The position numbers and the translations under genes were made by a program. Shown piece by piece: positions 1 to 7,257 of a stretch of 26,242 nucleotides of DNA. The notes below the pieces were generated by a model that saw only the letters and a list, made by a program, of their open reading frames with translations, was not told the origin of the DNA and ran no database searches. The DNA comes from Nitrospira bacterium HGW-Nitrospira-1 (GTDB lineage Bacteria > Nitrospirota > Thermodesulfovibrionia > Thermodesulfovibrionales > UBA6898), in assembly GCA_002839535.1 (NCBI GenBank), contig PGYF01000015.1, positions 1 to 26,242 on the forward strand, written 5' to 3'. The stretch's first letter is position 1; each line of letters begins with the position of its first letter.

Positions 1-469
1 TTGAAGTGAATTTATCTATAATGTTTTTCATGTCCCATGGCGCAAGGAATTGGCCCTTTTTGATATTCACTGCCTTGCCGGTCTTTGACGCAGCAAGGAT
101 CAGATCAGTCTGCCTGCAAAGGAAGGCAGGTATCTGGAGGGCATCGAGGACTTCGGATGCAGGTTTTACTTCTTCGATAGAATGGATATCAGACAATACA
201 GGCAACTGAAATCTGCTTTTTACATCAGCCAGTATTCGCAGTCCTTTGTCTATGCCCGGCCCGCGAAAAGAGCCCAGCGAAGTCCTGTTCGCCTTGTCAT
301 AGGAGCTTTTGAAGATGAGAGATATCTGTAATTCCGCACAAATTTCTTTTAGTCTTTGCGCCACAAAAAAAGTTATATCCTCATTCTCAATAACGCACGG
401 ACCAGCTATCAGGCAAAGTGGATTGCCTCCGCCAAGAGTTGTATTGCCAATAATTACTTTGTTCGTCAA
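1..469 (-). CDS. kdsA: 3-deoxy-8-phosphooctulonate (KDO-8-P) synthase, partial, 3' end off the window
   Basis: Catalyses condensation of phosphoenolpyruvate with arabinose 5-phosphate to KDO-8-P, in the cytoplasm, for the lipid A inner core. My reading of the minus strand gives the family's conserved N-terminal half: the LIAGPCVIE motif, the FKSSYDKANRTS motif, FRGPGIDKGL, LSDIHS and the QIPAFLCRQTDLI segment. About 156 codons are present of roughly 270-280 in the family, so the C-terminal half is missing only because the window ends. I place the start at a TTG (467-469), because it overlaps the pyrG stop as TTGA and the family's N-terminus begins here; AAGGAA lies just upstream. It is the third gene of a kdsB-pyrG-kdsA operon, a common arrangement. 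The family assignment is firm; the non-ATG start is inferred. Confidence 0.93.
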   Translation of the reverse strand, partial: MTNKVIIGNTTLGGGNPLCLIAGPCVIENEDITFFVAQRLKEICAELQISLIFKSSYDKANRTSLGSFRGPGIDKGLRILADVKSRFQLPVLSDIHSIEEVKPASEVLDALQIPAFLCRQTDLILAASKTGKAVNIKKGQFLAPWDMKNIIDKFTS

Positions 470-2139
470 TCCCTGCTTCTTTCCTTGAGGTCTGTTTCAA
501 CAGACACAAACAAAGACCTTTTTTCGCGTAAAGACGCTTCAATAAAAGCCTTGAAGAGGGGGTGCGGCTCGGTAGGTCTTGACTTGAACTCAGGATGAAA
601 CTGGCACCCCAGAAACCATGGGTGGTCTGCGAGTTCAATAATCTCGACGAGTTCGCCGTCAGGGCTTGCCCCGCTTATCTTCATGCCAAGCCGGGTTACA
701 ATGCCCTTATAGGCGTTATTGAATTCATATCTGTGTCTGTGACGTTCAAATATTTCTTTTTGGCGATATGCAGCATAGGCCAGGGTATGAGCTTCGATAT
801 GACATGGGTATGCCCCAAGACGCATCGTGCCGCCCTTCTGTGTGCTCTCTGTCCGCTCCTCCACCTTCCCCTTTCTGAAGTCAAACCATTTTTCCATAAG
901 ATATATGACCGGCGCCTGGGTATTCAGATCAAACTCTGAACTGTTTGCCTTAAGGCCGCAGACATTACGGGCAAACTCTATGACAGCGCACTGCATGCCA
1001 AGGCAAATCCCGAAATAAGGGATCTTCTTTTCCCTGGCATACCTGACTGCCTCGATCTTGCCTTCTATGCCCCTCGAGCCAAACCCGCCGGGGACAAGAA
1101 TCCCGTCCACTTCAGAGAGGTATTTTTCAGACCCGTGCGCCTCAATTTCTTCCGAGTCTATCCACTCAAGATTCACCCTGCAGTCATTCGCTATGCCGCC
1201 GTGAATCAGGGCCTCGGTAAGGCTTTTATATGCGTCCTTCAGGCCGACATATTTCCCTGCGATGGCTATGGCAACCTCGCGCTTTGGTTCCTTTATTTTT
1301 CTTACGACGTCTTTCCATGGCGCCAGATTTGCTTCCCCGGCATTCAACCGGAGCTTCTTGATAATCTGATTGTCAAGCCCTTCTGCATGGAGCGCAAGGG
1401 GGACCTCATAAATCGTCTCTACGTCTATTGCATTAATGACTGCATCTTCTTCAAGGTTGCAGTGAATGGCTATCTTCTTCTTTGCCTCTGGTGTAAGGGT
1501 TCTGTCTGTCCTGCACAAAAGCAGATCAGGCTGAATACCGATTGCCCGTATCTCCCTCACGCTGTGCTGGGTGGGTTTTGTCTTCAACTCCCCTGAGGTC
1601 TTTATATAAGGGAGAAGTGTGAGATGAACATAAAGGACATTTTCCCTGCCAACATCATACCGCATCTGCCTGATAGCCTCGAGAAAGGGCAGGCTTTCAA
1701 TATCTCCGATAGTCCCGCCTATCTCAACAATCACTACATCATTATTGTCGCTTGCAGACTTGATCGCCTTTTTTATTTCGTCTGTGATATGCGGGATGAC
1801 CTGTACGGTGTCCCCAAGATAGTCGCCTCTCCGCTCTTTGGAAATAACATTGTAATAAATTCTTCCGCTTGTAAAATTATTTGATTGAGCCGTGCGGATA
1901 TGGGTGAACCGCTCGTAATGCCCAAGGTCAAGGTCTGTCTCCGCCCCGTCGTCAGTGACAAAAACCTCGCCGTGCTGAAACGGGCTGAGCGTCCCAGGAT
2001 CGACATTGATATATGGATCAAGTTTTTGAATCGTCACCTTCATACCGCTTGCCTCAAGGAGCGCGCCGATTGAAGCGGCTGCAATCCCCTTGCCGAGAGA
2101 TGATAAAACACCGCCTGTTACAAAGATGAATTTAGGCAT
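466..2139 (-). CDS. pyrG: CTP synthase
   Basis: Makes CTP from UTP, ATP and glutamine. The 557-residue length is normal (about 535-560). The N-terminal amidoligase domain starts MPKFIFVTGGVLSSLGKG, with its P-loop, followed by DPYINVDPGTLSPFQHGEVFV-type UTP/Mg-binding sequence. The C-terminal class I glutamine amidotransferase domain shows the nucleophile in FGICLGMQ and the His-Glu pair in CQFHPEFKSRP, so both half-reactions look intact. The start codon lies inside the end of kdsB (22-base overlap), with an AAAGGA ribosome site within kdsB; the stop overlaps the kdsA start. The overlaps imply translational coupling. CTP is consumed by KdsB in forming CMP-KDO, which explains the grouping with kdsA and kdsB. 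Confidence 0.98.
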   Translation of the reverse strand: MPKFIFVTGGVLSSLGKGIAAASIGALLEASGMKVTIQKLDPYINVDPGTLSPFQHGEVFVTDDGAETDLDLGHYERFTHIRTAQSNNFTSGRIYYNVISKERRGDYLGDTVQVIPHITDEIKKAIKSASDNNDVVIVEIGGTIGDIESLPFLEAIRQMRYDVGRENVLYVHLTLLPYIKTSGELKTKPTQHSVREIRAIGIQPDLLLCRTDRTLTPEAKKKIAIHCNLEEDAVINAIDVETIYEVPLALHAEGLDNQIIKKLRLNAGEANLAPWKDVVRKIKEPKREVAIAIAGKYVGLKDAYKSLTEALIHGGIANDCRVNLEWIDSEEIEAHGSEKYLSEVDGILVPGGFGSRGIEGKIEAVRYAREKKIPYFGICLGMQCAVIEFARNVCGLKANSSEFDLNTQAPVIYLMEKWFDFRKGKVEERTESTQKGGTMRLGAYPCHIEAHTLAYAAYRQKEIFERHRHRYEFNNAYKGIVTRLGMKISGASPDGELVEIIELADHPWFLGCQFHPEFKSRPTEPHPLFKAFIEASLREKRSLFVSVETDLKERSRD

Positions 2140-2876
2140 TTTTCTATCCTTTCCATATCTTCAGGTGTATCCACCCCGAAAGTTTCGGTAACAGTCTCTT
2201 TTACTTTTATTGTGAAACCGCTTTCAAGAGCGCGCAGCTGCTCCAGTTTCTCGTTAAGCTCCAGACGCGACGGGGGCAGTTCCGACAATTGTGTCAGCAC
2301 ATCCTTCCTGTAACTGTAAATCCCTATATGTTTAAAAACCGTGAACCGTGAACCGTGAACCGTGAACTGATTAAGATCCTTCCACTCATCCCTGTGATAA
2401 GGGATCGGCGCCCGTGAAAAATACAAGGCAAAGCCTTCCCGGTTAAAAACAACCTTGACTACGTTAGGGTCGAATATCTCCCGCTGGTCCTTTATCCTGA
2501 TTGCCAGAGTGCCTATGGACGCCCGGGGATCATCCAAAACAGAAATAACATCGTCTATCATCTCAGGCTGGATCATCGGCTCGTCCCCCTGCACATTTAC
2601 AATTATATCATAATTCATCGAACGGGCGGCCTCTGCTATTCTGTCAGCGCCGGATGCGTGATCTCCGGTGGTCATCACCGCCTTGCCGCCAAAAGACAGC
2701 ACCTTCTCGAATATCGTCTCGCTGTCTGTTGCAACCACCACATCGTCAGCCATGCGTGAGTTCATCGAATTCTGATACACATGCTGTATAACCGGGATGC
2801 CCCTCAGGAGCGCAAGGGGCTTTCCCGGAAACCGGGTAGAGGCGTATCGTGCAGGTATGAGTACAATAGCGGACAT
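2118..2876 (-). CDS. kdsB: 3-deoxy-manno-octulosonate cytidylyltransferase (CMP-KDO synthetase)
   Basis: Activates KDO with CTP to CMP-KDO for lipid A core assembly. The N-terminus MSAIVLIPARYASTRFPGKPL is the nucleotide-binding signature; VNVQGDEPMI carries the metal-binding Asp, and FKHIGIYSYRKD is the conserved C-terminal segment. At 252 residues it is slightly longer than usual. The extra length sits just before the HIGIY motif, where four exact tandem copies of a 7-base unit (2339-2366) encode FTVHGSRFTV in frame. The enzyme probably tolerates this surface-loop insertion, since the reading frame and flanking motifs are intact. It is the first gene of the operon, with a promoter-like sequence immediately upstream and no recognisable Shine-Dalgarno sequence. 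Confidence 0.96.
   Translation of the reverse strand: MSAIVLIPARYASTRFPGKPLALLRGIPVIQHVYQNSMNSRMADDVVVATDSETIFEKVLSFGGKAVMTTGDHASGADRIAEAARSMNYDIIVNVQGDEPMIQPEMIDDVISVLDDPRASIGTLAIRIKDQREIFDPNVVKVVFNREGFALYFSRAPIPYHRDEWKDLNQFTVHGSRFTVFKHIGIYSYRKDVLTQLSELPPSRLELNEKLEQLRALESGFTIKVKETVTETFGVDTPEDMERIEKCLNSSL
2339..2366. repeat. Four tandem copies of the heptamer CCGTGAA inside kdsB
   Basis: Direct reading shows CCGTGAA four times without interruption. Because 28 is not a multiple of three, the array must be accommodated with one or two flanking bases to keep the kdsB frame. It reads as FTVHGSRFTV on the coding strand. It belongs with the other short-period arrays in this window (15434-15476, 17711-17795, 19157-19214, 23338-23430). 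Confidence 0.9.
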
Positions 2877-2885
2877 GAATTATTA

Positions 2886-2916
2886 ATTATATACCACGCC
2901 TTATATAATATAGCAA
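2886..2916 (-). promoter_or_regulatory. Putative sigma-70-type promoter for kdsB-pyrG-kdsA
   Basis: On the minus strand TTGCTA (2911-2916) is followed after 17 bases by TATATA (2888-2893), which overlaps a perfect TATAAT (2886-2891, spacing 19). Initiation about 7 bases downstream would fall near 2880, only a few bases before the kdsB ATG at 2876. The mRNA would therefore be nearly leaderless, consistent with the lack of a Shine-Dalgarno sequence. Motif-based inference only. Confidence 0.5.
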
Positions 2917-3014
2917 CTTGGGGTGCGGGACACTGGAAGTAAGGCAGAAAGCGTTCAAAATTCAGAAAGGCGGGATTGCAAGACCCATTCCCATCTCCTT
3001 CTCCAGGATTTTTA

Positions 3015-3023
3015 TGGTATAAT
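3015..3023 (+). promoter_or_regulatory. Extended -10 element upstream of a small gene
   Basis: The sequence TGGTATAAT matches the extended -10 consensus (TG-N-TATAAT) exactly. No good -35 element lies 17 bases upstream, which extended -10 promoters can tolerate. Initiation would be near 3030, supporting translation of the small gene from 3043 or 3064. Confidence 0.4.
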
Positions 3024-3063
3024 TTTTATGTCCAAGGAAATAATGGCTGGAGATAAAATCAAA

Positions 3064-3225
3064 ATGAACGGTCTTTTAAAAAAAAGCCTCTTCTGGGATG
3101 TAAACATAGATGCGCTTTCTTTGGAGAAAGACTGGTTTTTCATTTGGGACAAGGTTAAAGAATTCTTTCCGGATAAAGTTAATGAGTTTGAGGACGCCTT
3201 TAATAAAATCTGCCGAGTCTCTTAA
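3064..3225 (+). CDS. Small hypothetical protein, possibly DUF6922-like
   Basis: A 53-residue acidic protein rich in Phe and Trp. The stretch KSLFWDVNIDALSLEKDWFF resembles, from memory, the N-terminus of small DUF6922-type proteins (a FWDV motif followed by a Leu-Asp/Glu-Lys segment); the second half does not obviously match. I chose the ATG at 3064 because GGAG (3049-3052) lies 11 bases upstream and an extended -10 element lies at 3015-3023. ATGs at 3028 and 3043 are in the same frame and would add 12 or 7 residues. It sits alone between the divergent kdsB operon and pckG on the same strand. No function is assigned; it may be a solitary or decayed half of a two-gene module. Confidence 0.45.
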   Translation: MNGLLKKSLFWDVNIDALSLEKDWFFIWDKVKEFFPDKVNEFEDAFNKICRVS

Positions 3226-3312
3226 TCATTGCTCTTTCCGGGCCTGCCTTTTTTGGATCATTTTTGATAAGCTATCTTGTGCAAAAATACGTTTTTTCAA
3301 TGAGAGGAGTTT

Positions 3313-5100
3313 GTGAATATGATGGTGAAAAATGAAAAACTGAACGCATGGGTTAAAGAAATTGCAGATATGTGCCGGCCTGACAGTATCTATTGGTGCA
3401 ACGGCTCAAAAGAAGAATATGACCGGATGATGGCAAAGATGATCGCCTCCGGCAGCGCCACTGTGCTAAAGAAACGTTCTAACAGTTTTCTTTTTCGGTC
3501 TGATCCGAGCGATGTAGCCCGCGTTGAAGACCGCACATATATATCCACTTCCTCAAGAGATGAGGCAGGCCCGACGAATAACTGGATGGAGCCTGCTGAA
3601 CTCAAAGAGACCATGAAGGGTCTTTATAATGGCTGCATGAAAGGACGCACCATGTATGTGATCCCCTTCTCCATGGGGCCTGTCGGCTCTCCAATCTCAA
3701 AGATAGGAGTCGAAATCAGTGACAGCCCTTACGTGCTTTGCAACATGCATATTATGACCCGTGTCAGTTCAAGGGTATTGGAACTCCTTGATGCAGGCGC
3801 GGATTTTATCCCCTGCCTGCATTCAATCGGCGCGCCGCTCGCCGAAGGACAGAAGGATGTTCAATGGCCATGCGCCCCTATTGAAAGCAAATATATCAGT
3901 CATTTCCCTGAGGAGAATCTGATATGGTCCTTTGGCTCAGGATACGGCGGGAATGCCCTGCTCGGAAAGAAATGTCTGGCCCTGCGCATAGCCTCTGCCA
4001 TGGCAAGGCGTGAAGGCTGGATGGCCGAACATATGCTCATCCTGCGCCTGACAAATCCTGAGGGGAGACAATACCACATTGCCGCCGCCTTTCCCTCGGC
4101 GTGCGGAAAGACCAACCTCGCGATGATGCGTCCTACTATTCCGGGCTGGAAATGCGAATGCATCGGCGATGACATAGCCTGGATGAAGATAGGGGCTGAT
4201 GGCCGTCTGTATGCCATTAACCCTGAAAATGGTTTCTTTGGTGTGGCTCCAGGAACATCATATGATACCAATCCTATGGCAATGGACACGGTAAGAGAAA
4301 GCGTTATTTTTACCAACTGCGCCCTGACTGATGACGGAGATGTCTGGTGGGAAGGCATGACCGATGAGACGCCAAACCATCTCATTGACTGGAAAGGACG
4401 TGACTGGACCCCTGCCGGCAAAAATGACGCTGCCCATCCCAATGCCCGCTTTACCGCGCCTGCGTCTCAATGCCCCGTCATCTGCAAAGACTGGGAAAAC
4501 ACTGCCGGGGTCCCCATAGATATCTTTATTTTCGGCGGCCGTCGCAGTAGTGTTGTGCCGCTGGTTTTTGAGGCCTATAACTGGGACCACGGCGTCTTTC
4601 TCGGCGCAACCGCAGCCTCAGAGACCACTTCTGCAAATATCGGCGCAACAGGCAATCTGCGGCGTGATCCCTTTGCCATGACGCCCTTCTGCGGTTACAA
4701 TATGGGGGATTATTTCCGGCATTGGCTGGACATGGGGGATAGGCTTGGTAAGAATGCCCCGAGAATATTTTATGTGAACTGGTTCAGGAAGAGTCCGGAG
4801 GGCATGTTTTTATGGCCTGGGTTCGGTGACAACAGCCGCGTGCTGAAGTGGATGTGCGAACGGATTGACGGCAAAATTGGGGCCCAAAAAACACCGATAG
4901 GCTTATTGCCGAATGCCGGCGATTTAGACCTCGCCGGACTTGATATGTCAGCAGAAAATATAACAGAGCTGATGAGAGTTGACACTGAGGACTGGTTGGC
5001 TGAATCGCCTGATATTGAAAGACATTTCGCAAAATTCGGCGACCGTTTGCCGGAAAGACTGGCTATGCAGCTTCAGGAACTGAGAAAGCGCCTCGGGTAA
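3313..5100 (+). CDS. pckG: Phosphoenolpyruvate carboxykinase (GTP)
   Basis: Interconverts oxaloacetate plus GTP with PEP, CO2 and GDP, the entry to gluconeogenesis or an anaplerotic step in autotrophs that make pyruvate from acetyl-CoA. The 595 residues match the GTP-dependent family (about 590-620), not the shorter ATP type. The kinase P-loop AFPSACGKTNLAMM (about 259-272) contains the reactive Cys (about 264) typical of GTP enzymes, followed by CIGDDIAWMK. The substrate-binding Arg region RVEDRTY (about 70-76), the FGGRRSSVVPLV segment and the GYNMGDYF motif are also present. I chose the GTG at 3313 because GAGGAG lies five bases before it; ATGs follow two and three codons later. It is monocistronic, with no convincing terminator downstream. 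Confidence 0.97.
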   Translation: MNMMVKNEKLNAWVKEIADMCRPDSIYWCNGSKEEYDRMMAKMIASGSATVLKKRSNSFLFRSDPSDVARVEDRTYISTSSRDEAGPTNNWMEPAELKETMKGLYNGCMKGRTMYVIPFSMGPVGSPISKIGVEISDSPYVLCNMHIMTRVSSRVLELLDAGADFIPCLHSIGAPLAEGQKDVQWPCAPIESKYISHFPEENLIWSFGSGYGGNALLGKKCLALRIASAMARREGWMAEHMLILRLTNPEGRQYHIAAAFPSACGKTNLAMMRPTIPGWKCECIGDDIAWMKIGADGRLYAINPENGFFGVAPGTSYDTNPMAMDTVRESVIFTNCALTDDGDVWWEGMTDETPNHLIDWKGRDWTPAGKNDAAHPNARFTAPASQCPVICKDWENTAGVPIDIFIFGGRRSSVVPLVFEAYNWDHGVFLGATAASETTSANIGATGNLRRDPFAMTPFCGYNMGDYFRHWLDMGDRLGKNAPRIFYVNWFRKSPEGMFLWPGFGDNSRVLKWMCERIDGKIGAQKTPIGLLPNAGDLDLAGLDMSAENITELMRVDTEDWLAESPDIERHFAKFGDRLPERLAMQLQELRKRLG

Positions 5101-5125
5101 GTTCCAAAACTGCTCTTTTATTGGC

Positions 5126-5224
5126 TCTGGGGTCAGGTCTTGAAATATCATTTTTTGTATACCATCTCCTTGATTGCCTTACTAACTGTAGTATAGTGAA
5201 GCCCTAAGTAGTCTGCAATCTCTT
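5126..5224 (-). repeat. 99-bp direct repeat, copy 1: 3' end of a RAYT-like transposase gene
   Basis: Identical by eye to 6203-6301 and in the same orientation. On the minus strand it encodes the helix-turn-helix tail EIADYLGLHYTTVSKAIKEM ending in VYKK and a stop, followed by a CAAGACCTGACCCC tail. This matches what I know of the C-terminal segment and 3' flank of REP-associated tyrosine transposases (Y1/IS200-type). In this copy the frame is open back to an ATG at 5243, giving a 31-residue mini-ORF. The catalytic HUH/Tyr domain is absent, so this is a remnant. Family assignment rests on recognition of the tail only. Confidence 0.75.
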
Positions 5225-5225
5225 T

Positions 5226-5366
5226 TTTAAAAACCTCTTTCATGAATTGGCAAAGGTGCTTGGCGTGACACCGCAAGCCTTATATGCTTCTTCCATCCGC
5301 ATTGCATCGGATAATGTGATTCGCTCAGAAGATTTGGAACGATGGTGTGCACAATATGTTGTTTAA
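5226..5366 (+). pseudogene. C-terminal fragment of an unidentified plus-strand gene
   Basis: Directly after the repeat copy, the plus strand is open for about 46 codons ending in TAA at 5364-5366, with protein-like composition: LFHELAKVLGVTPQALYASS, then IRIASDNVIRSEDLERWCAQ and YVV. The first part looks like a helix-turn-helix (LAKVLGVTPQALY). There is no start codon or upstream gene body, because the open frame runs into the repeat. I read it as the tail of a gene whose front was lost when the repeat unit was installed. I do not recognise the family. Confidence 0.4.
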
Positions 5367-5407
5367 GTTGGCAACGTCCCCTGCTTTTCTCTACTTTTTG
5401 CACTTTG

Positions 5408-6148
5408 TTAGAACATTCCCGCTATCTGTGCGGCCAGCCTGTCTGTTATTGCATTACATGCCTCATTGCGATTAATATTTGTCTGTGTGGCTTTAACTAC
5501 TATGCGTGTCCGGTATTCCTGGAAGTTGGATTTTATTTCTTTTTTGGTCTGTAGTGTAGTTGCAGAGCCTTGTGAAGCATTTGTAAACATTTTGCCTGTT
5601 ACAGCTGTTTCGGAGGCTTCTTTAATCTGAATATCTACAGAGCCAAGGTATGTATCAACATGGACTAAAGAGCCTGCCATTCCACCTACTACAGAGCCGA
5701 CAATGCCGGCGCCTAATGCAGCAGCTGATTGTCCTCTCCAATCACCCCCAACAGAACTGCCTAATAATGCCCCTCCGAATCCGCCGGCCAACATTCCATC
5801 TTCGGTTAAATCCTGTTTTTCCTGTCCCATATATAGCAGATTGGCTTGAATGATATAACCGGCTTTAGAAGGCAAATCTGTTACAGTGAGTCCCTTTGAA
5901 ATAAGCTTGTTTTTTAGAATTTCGCCAAAATTAATCTCCTGAAAATCGCTTGTATTTGTAACCCTTATAAAGACGTTTTTGTTTTTGGCAAGCACTTCAG
6001 GGTCCAGAAAAACCGTATTGCTCATTTTGGCCGATAGCGACATCTCCCGATGTTGTATAGCCTGCATGGTACCTGCGCAGCCGGTAAGAAGGAAGATGCT
6101 TAGAATTACGGTAAGTGTGCCTGAAATTTGAATAATGTTTTTTGACAT
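5408..6148 (-). CDS. TraT-like outer-membrane lipoprotein (complement resistance / surface exclusion family)
   Basis: The 246-residue length matches TraT (about 243). The N-terminus has a basic start, a hydrophobic segment and the lipobox LTGC with Cys24 as the lipidation site. The following regions align with TraT in order: the Met-Ser-x-T-V/I-F/W-L-x-P segment (SNTVFLDPE), FIRVTNTSDF, a YIIQANLLYMG strand, a long Gly-rich hydrophobic region (about 118-160), and the C-terminal YRTRIVVKATQTNINRNEA. TraT on F-like plasmids blocks mating and complement; chromosomal homologues are usually of unknown role. AAGGAG lies six bases before the ATG. The gene is enclosed by two 99-bp direct repeats in its own orientation (5126-5224, 6203-6301), suggesting acquisition or duplication as a unit. 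Family call firm, role inferred. Confidence 0.85.
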   Translation of the reverse strand: MSKNIIQISGTLTVILSIFLLTGCAGTMQAIQHREMSLSAKMSNTVFLDPEVLAKNKNVFIRVTNTSDFQEINFGEILKNKLISKGLTVTDLPSKAGYIIQANLLYMGQEKQDLTEDGMLAGGFGGALLGSSVGGDWRGQSAAALGAGIVGSVVGGMAGSLVHVDTYLGSVDIQIKEASETAVTGKMFTNASQGSATTLQTKKEIKSNFQEYRTRIVVKATQTNINRNEACNAITDRLAAQIAGMF

Positions 6149-6202
6149 AAGAATTCTCCTTTTGCTGTTTTTATTGTTTTCTTTGTAAATATATGGTATG
6201 GG

Positions 6203-6301
6203 TCTGGGGTCAGGTCTTGAAATATCATTTTTTGTATACCATCTCCTTGATTGCCTTACTAACTGTAGTATAGTGAAGCCCTAAGTAGTCTGCAATCTCT
6301 T
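6203..6301 (-). repeat. 99-bp direct repeat, copy 2: 3' end of a RAYT-like transposase gene
   Basis: Same sequence and orientation as 5126-5224, offset by 1077 bases. The transposase-tail frame is closed here by an in-frame TAA immediately before the shared segment, so only the helix-turn-helix tail and 3' flank remain. It lies 54 bases upstream of the TraT-like gene, so any promoter for that gene lies in the short gap or within the repeat. Confidence 0.75.
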
Positions 6302-6552
6302 ATCCTGTTTTATCCGAACGGTTTCTTTTTTAAGTATCTCCTGTCTGTTTGAGTTTAAAACAGTGTTCGACTTGAGTCAAACTTTTTGTCATCAGTACGT
6401 GTTTTGTCTGAGCCTCCTTTCTTCGGATTGAATGGATTTCATGCAAAATGACCCATACCTGCGGTCGTCTTTGTCCTGGATAATCGATTACAGGGCAAAT
6501 AAGAAAGCCGTTTTTTTCTGCTATGGCCCCATTTTGATATCTTCGCCCTGTT
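6302..6552. other. Non-coding stretch between the RAYT remnant and the IS21 remnant
   Basis: No convincing gene. A 10-base word TGTTCGACTT occurs at 6364-6373 and again at 7187-7196 on the far side of the IS21 remnant, in the same orientation. Sequence near 6530-6570 is probably the 3' non-coding end of the IS21-type element. The minus-strand open frame at 6330-6575 does not look like a protein. Confidence 0.4.
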
Positions 6553-7066
6553 TTACCCGGCAAGGTCAGGTCCACCTCCTCTCATTGATTTGCCCGTGAG
6601 TTTGATTTTGTGCGCATTATGAATCAGCCTGTCGCATATGGCGTCAGCTATGGTCGGCTCTCCTATAAGGTCATGCCACTTCTCTGTGGGTATTTGGCTG
6701 GATATTATTGTGGAGCGCACATTGTACCTGTCTTCCATTATTTCCAGAAAGTCCCTTCTCTCTGTGTCTGAAAGAGGAGAGAGTCCCCAGTCATTGTAAT
6801 GCTCTGCCATGTCCGCAAAGGTACTGTTTATCTCAGGATCATAATAACAGGCGCTCTTTACCCTGCTCTTGAGATTGTCAGGCAGGCACAATACATTCAG
6901 GACACCCTCCATAGTATTCAAAAGCGCTTATATTGCTCTTTATAAAGTTCCCGGTTTTCTGATCATCTACCGCACAGGCATATATATATGACGAAGCCCC
7001 AAGCACTGAAACAAACAGCTCTGCTTTATCCTCCTGCTTTTTTTCTTCATCCGCCCTCCTGTTAAT
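6553..7066 (-). pseudogene. IS21-family istA-istB remnant with internal deletion and frameshift
   Basis: Read on the minus strand, an IstA-like segment comes first (RRADEEKK, ELFVSVLGASSYIYA, FEYYGGCPE, PDNLKSRVKSACYYDPEIN, FADMAEHYN). It then passes directly, near 6795, into the C-terminal part of IstB (DWGLSPLSDTERRDFLEI, DRYNVRSTIISSQIP, W-HDLIGEPTIADAI-DRL-HNAH). The IstA C-terminus and the IstB N-terminus with its Walker A are therefore missing. Within the IstA part a tandem duplication GGCAGGCA (6881-6888, plus strand) shifts the frame between the FEYYGGCPE and PDNLKS parts. The element cannot make either working protein. This is a decayed insertion sequence, consistent with other rearrangement scars on both sides. 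Confidence 0.85.
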
Positions 7067-7163
7067 ATTTGGAGGGCATTTTAGTACAAATTGCAGAAGT
7101 TCATTAAAAAAGAAGTCCCAAATCCGGTTTGCCCGAACGCTAAATCCGATCTACCCTAAAAAG

Positions 7164-7204
7164 TGTTCGAGTATTTCCGGATTTGCTGTTCGACTTATTG
7201 CGGA
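7164..7204. repeat. Two 18-bp direct repeats, possible IS21 end repeats
   Basis: TGTTCGAGTATTTCCGGA (7164-7181) and TGTTCGACTTATTGCGGA (7187-7204) match at 14 of 18 positions with a 23-base period. IS21-type elements carry several short repeats at each end, so this may be the end of the decayed element at 6553-7066. The third partial copy at 6364-6373 is in direct, not inverted, orientation, which does not fit a simple intact element. Confidence 0.4.
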
Positions 7205-7257
7205 ACAGGGGTCAAATGTGTTGACAATCTACAGGTTACTATACCAGTTGCCGGTGG

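Noticed and set aside
6330..6575. 81-codon minus-strand open frame beside the IS21 remnant
   Set aside because: No protein-like motif; it overlaps the element's probable non-coding end.
7053..7077. Rho-independent terminator (GCCCTCC/GGAGGGC stem followed by ATTTTA)
   Set aside because: The stem is sound, but it lies inside the decayed istA reading frame, the T run is weak, and no plus-strand gene ends nearby.
7221..7226. Consensus TTGACA as -35 box for the truncated baeR gene
   Set aside because: No -10-like hexamer at 16-18 bases; TACTAT and TATACC lie only 11-13 bases away.
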